The translations under genes were made by a program, and so were the position numbers. This document shows, in pieces, positions 5,100 to 7,334 of a stretch of 7,334 bases of DNA (the stretch's first letter is position 1; each line of letters begins with the position of its first letter). The DNA is from Sphingomonas bacterium (GTDB lineage: Bacteria; Pseudomonadota; Alphaproteobacteria; Sphingomonadales; Sphingomonadaceae), in NCBI GenBank assembly GCA_026785645.1, contig JAJAZM010000063.1, forward strand, positions 1 through 7,334, written 5' to 3'. The notes below the pieces were generated by a model. It searched no databases and was not told where the DNA came from. It was given only the letters and a program-made list of their open reading frames with translations.

Positions 5100-7334
5100 T
5101 CAGGCGCTGCGGCGGACCGGATCGTCGCCGACGAGGCCGTGAAACTGGCCGGCCGGGACCGGACGCCCGAAATGATAACCCTGCAATTCATCGCAGCCAA
5201 GCGCGCGCATTGCCGCCGCCTGGGCCTCGGTTTCGACCCCCTCCGCAGTGGTTTCGATGTCGAGCCCGCGGGCCAGCGCGATGATCGCGTGGACAATCGC
5301 CAGGCAGTCGCGTTCCCCCTCGGCAGCGCCGCGAACGAACCGTTGCTCGATCTTGATCTTGGCGAACTCGGCGCGGCTGAGATAGCCGAACGACGAATAG
5401 CCCTTGCCGAAATCGTCGAGCACCAGCCGAGCGCCGAGCGCCCGAAGCCGCTCGAGCGAGGCCAGCGTCGTGAGATCGTCCCCGAGGAAAATGCTCTCGG
5501 TCACTTCAAGCTCGAGCCGCTCGGGTGCAAGCCCGGAGGTGGCAAGTGCCCCAAGCACGGTTTCGGCAAGCCCGCTGCCCGACAATTGCGCGGCCGAGAT
5601 GTTGATCGCAATGCGGATGGAGGGATCCCACTGGCTGGCCTCGCTGCACGCCTCGCGAATTACCCAGTCGCCGATCTGGTGGATCAGGCCGGCATCTTCG
5701 ATGATCGGGATGAACTGGTCTGGCGGGATCGGCCCGCGCACCGGGTGGTTCCAGCGAAGCAACGCCTCGCGGCCGACCAGCGCACCGCTCGTGGCGTCGA
5801 TGATCGGCTGGTACGACAAGGACAGGCAATCATCCTCCAGCGCGGCACGGACGTCATTTTCGAGCAAACGGTTACTCTCGGCGCGCAAATACATTTCCGG
5901 GACGAAGTAAGCGAAACCGCCGCGGCCATCTTCCTTGGCCTGGTAGAGCGCAAGGTCGGCAGCGCGCATCAACGCTTCTTCGGCCTGGCCATCGATCCCG
6001 CCGCGCGCAATGCCGATGGTCGCGCCGACGTGCAGTCGGGCAATGCCGATGGTGAAGGTGCGCGACAATTCGGCGATGATCCCGCGCGCCACCGCGCCAA
6101 GCCGCTCGTCGGACTGCTCGCCCGCTACCACTAGCGCGAATTCATCACCCCCCAATCGCCCGACATAGGAGGTCGGCCCCGCCGAGCGCTCGAGCCGCCG
6201 CGCGACTTCGCACAATAATTTGTCGCCGACCGCATGGCCCAGCGTGTCGTTGACCAACTTGAACCGGTCGAGATCGACCACGAACAAGGAGCAAGCGCGG
6301 TGACCGTCGAGCTGGGCAAGCAAGGCTTCTTCGAGATGTTCGCGCACCAGCAGGCGGTTGGCGAGCCCGGTCAGCGGATCGCGCCGGGCCGCGCTGATCG
6401 CGTCGCTGCCCGACAGGCGGACGTCGGTGATGTCCGATCCGACCCCGCGCCAACCAATTACCGCACCAAGCGCATCATGGACGGGCTTGCCCGACAGCGA
6501 CCACCAAGTCTTGGAGCCGCTCGCCGGGATCGCGAAATCGCGAAAAGGGACGCCATTCTCAAGATGGTGAAACAACGTGCGCATGCCTTCGGACACGCGC
6601 GCGATCTGGTCCTGCGGATCGAGCAACTTATAGACGCTCCGACCGATCAGCCGCGCCGCACTCGAGCCGAGTTTCTCGGCCAGCTCCTCCGAAATATGCG
6701 TCAGCTGGAGATTGGACCCAAGCTCCCAGATTCCGCCGCTGCCGCTGGCTTCGAATTCGCGCAGGAGCGACACCAATTCGCCGCGCTCCTCGAGGTCGTA
6801 GCGCGAGCGAACCTGCGCGAAAAAACCGCGGGCGACGGTCATCAGCACCCACAGCACGGTCACACCGTAGAGCAAGGTCAAGGCGACCAGGAAATTGTTG
6901 CCAAGCTGGATCGCCATCGCAAGATTGCCGGCGCACAGCAGCAAGACATAATTGAGCGCCGCGCGGGGCAATGTCGCAAGCGTGACAATGCCGACGCTCA
7001 TCAGTCCCATTCCGACCAGGAACAGGATCATTTTCTCGGGCAAATCGACGTGCGGAAACCACAGCAACGGCGGGACCAGCCAAAGCATGGCCAGGATCGA
7101 GATGACCCAAGTGATCGCCTTGGCGTCGGCCGGACGGCGGCGCGCATAACTGATGTCGACCCTGAGACGATAGGCGCGCAGGCCACGCGTTATGCACAGG
7201 CCGAGTGCGAGCGCCAACCATGTCAGCAACTGCGCGGTGGAGATGGTTCCGAACAGCGACGCCGCAACCAGGCTGGCGGCGACGAGCTGGCCGAGCAACG
7301 TCACAGGGACCATTCGTACCAGCGCTTCGACTTG
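5100..7334 (-). CDS. Membrane PAS-GGDEF-EAL cyclic di-GMP signalling protein (5' end beyond window)
   Basis: Numbered from the first in-window ATG (7313), 737 residues are present. The frame stays open to the edge (VEALVR precedes that Met) and no ribosome-binding site is seen, so the real start is probably upstream. Residues 9-160 contain about six hydrophobic segments forming an unclassified membrane sensor. A PAS-like domain spans about 190-297 (GIWELG to GVGSDITD). The GGDEF domain (308-470) has DPLTGLANR and an intact GGDEF at 388-392, but no RxxD inhibitory site at 379-382. The EAL domain (480-725) keeps EALLRW (Glu516), Asn571, Glu603, Asp633/Asp634 in DDFGKGYSS, Lys654, Glu691 and Gln711, so phosphodiesterase activity is likely. 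Two changes stand out: KIE for the common KID, and Lys636 where Thr or Ala is usual. Expected role: inner-membrane control of cyclic di-GMP, hence motility or biofilm. Net direction of activity is unknown. Confidence 0.95.
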   Translation of the reverse strand, partial: QVEALVRMVPVTLLGQLVAASLVAASLFGTISTAQLLTWLALALGLCITRGLRAYRLRVDISYARRRPADAKAITWVISILAMLWLVPPLLWFPHVDLPEKMILFLVGMGLMSVGIVTLATLPRAALNYVLLLCAGNLAMAIQLGNNFLVALTLLYGVTVLWVLMTVARGFFAQVRSRYDLEERGELVSLLREFEASGSGGIWELGSNLQLTHISEELAEKLGSSAARLIGRSVYKLLDPQDQIARVSEGMRTLFHHLENGVPFRDFAIPASGSKTWWSLSGKPVHDALGAVIGWRGVGSDITDVRLSGSDAISAARRDPLTGLANRLLVREHLEEALLAQLDGHRACSLFVVDLDRFKLVNDTLGHAVGDKLLCEVARRLERSAGPTSYVGRLGGDEFALVVAGEQSDERLGAVARGIIAELSRTFTIGIARLHVGATIGIARGGIDGQAEEALMRAADLALYQAKEDGRGGFAYFVPEMYLRAESNRLLENDVRAALEDDCLSLSYQPIIDATSGALVGREALLRWNHPVRGPIPPDQFIPIIEDAGLIHQIGDWVIREACSEASQWDPSIRIAINISAAQLSGSGLAETVLGALATSGLAPERLELEVTESIFLGDDLTTLASLERLRALGARLVLDDFGKGYSSFGYLSRAEFAKIKIEQRFVRGAAEGERDCLAIVHAIIALARGLDIETTAEGVETEAQAAAMRALGCDELQGYHFGRPVPAGQFHGLVGDDPVRRSA

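Noticed and set aside
4735..5142. 135-codon plus-strand frame containing a repeated GWGGR(L/I)RTC peptide
   Set aside because: The peptide repeat is just the tRNA-Gln 3' end and its degenerate copy read in antisense, a known source of false protein calls.
4980..6134. 384-codon open frame on the plus strand covering part of the tRNA and the EAL/GGDEF region
   Set aside because: It runs through the tRNA-Gln gene and antisense to the well-supported GGDEF-EAL gene, and it has no family features.
1..7334. CRISPR array, insertion sequence, phage or defence genes
   Set aside because: No regularly spaced repeats, transposase, integrase or terminal inverted repeats were found. The only attachment-like trace is the short tRNA 3'-end copy.

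Overview
This 7.3 kb window of GC-rich DNA looks like an ordinary chromosomal segment of an alphaproteobacterium, most likely a sphingomonad. The grounds are the protein styles, the short ATGA gene overlaps, a GGAAC-type stress promoter and a CCA-encoding tRNA-Gln. The assignment is inferred from composition and motifs, not from a database search.

Left part (1-2787, all minus strand, read right to left): a tightly coupled three-gene operon. It encodes an alpha-methylacyl-CoA racemase-type family III CoA enzyme, a fold-type I PLP aminotransferase of the kynurenine/methionine aminotransferase group, and the first 186 residues of an ALDH7-type (antiquitin-like) aldehyde dehydrogenase that runs off the window. 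Both junctions are 4-base ATGA overlaps. The set suggests amino-acid or branched acyl-CoA catabolism, possibly the lysine/2-aminoadipate route.

Middle (2788-3709): a strong GC hairpin, then a minus-strand gene for a secreted protein. This protein resembles a Cu/Zn superoxide dismutase barrel (or the related CHRD type), but its zinc ligands are missing and an EF-hand calcium loop sits where the zinc loop should be. A good candidate general-stress (EcfG-type) promoter lies just upstream of it, next to a small palindrome. The intergenic stretch 3487-3709 (about 220 bases, locally AT-richer) separates this gene from a divergent acyl-CoA dehydrogenase.

Right part (3710-7334): a plus-strand acyl-CoA dehydrogenase with the catalytic glutamate in the long-chain/isovaleryl position. 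A minus-strand tRNA-Gln(TTG) follows, with a degenerate second copy of its 3' end wedged against the dehydrogenase stop codon. The last gene is a large minus-strand membrane PAS-GGDEF-EAL protein for cyclic di-GMP turnover, whose start probably lies beyond the right edge.

The racemase and the acyl-CoA dehydrogenase make biochemical sense together in oxidation of 2-methyl-branched acyl-CoAs. No mobile element, CRISPR array or defence system is visible. The most unusual items are the SOD-like EF-hand protein with its stress promoter, and the duplicated tRNA-Gln 3' end.
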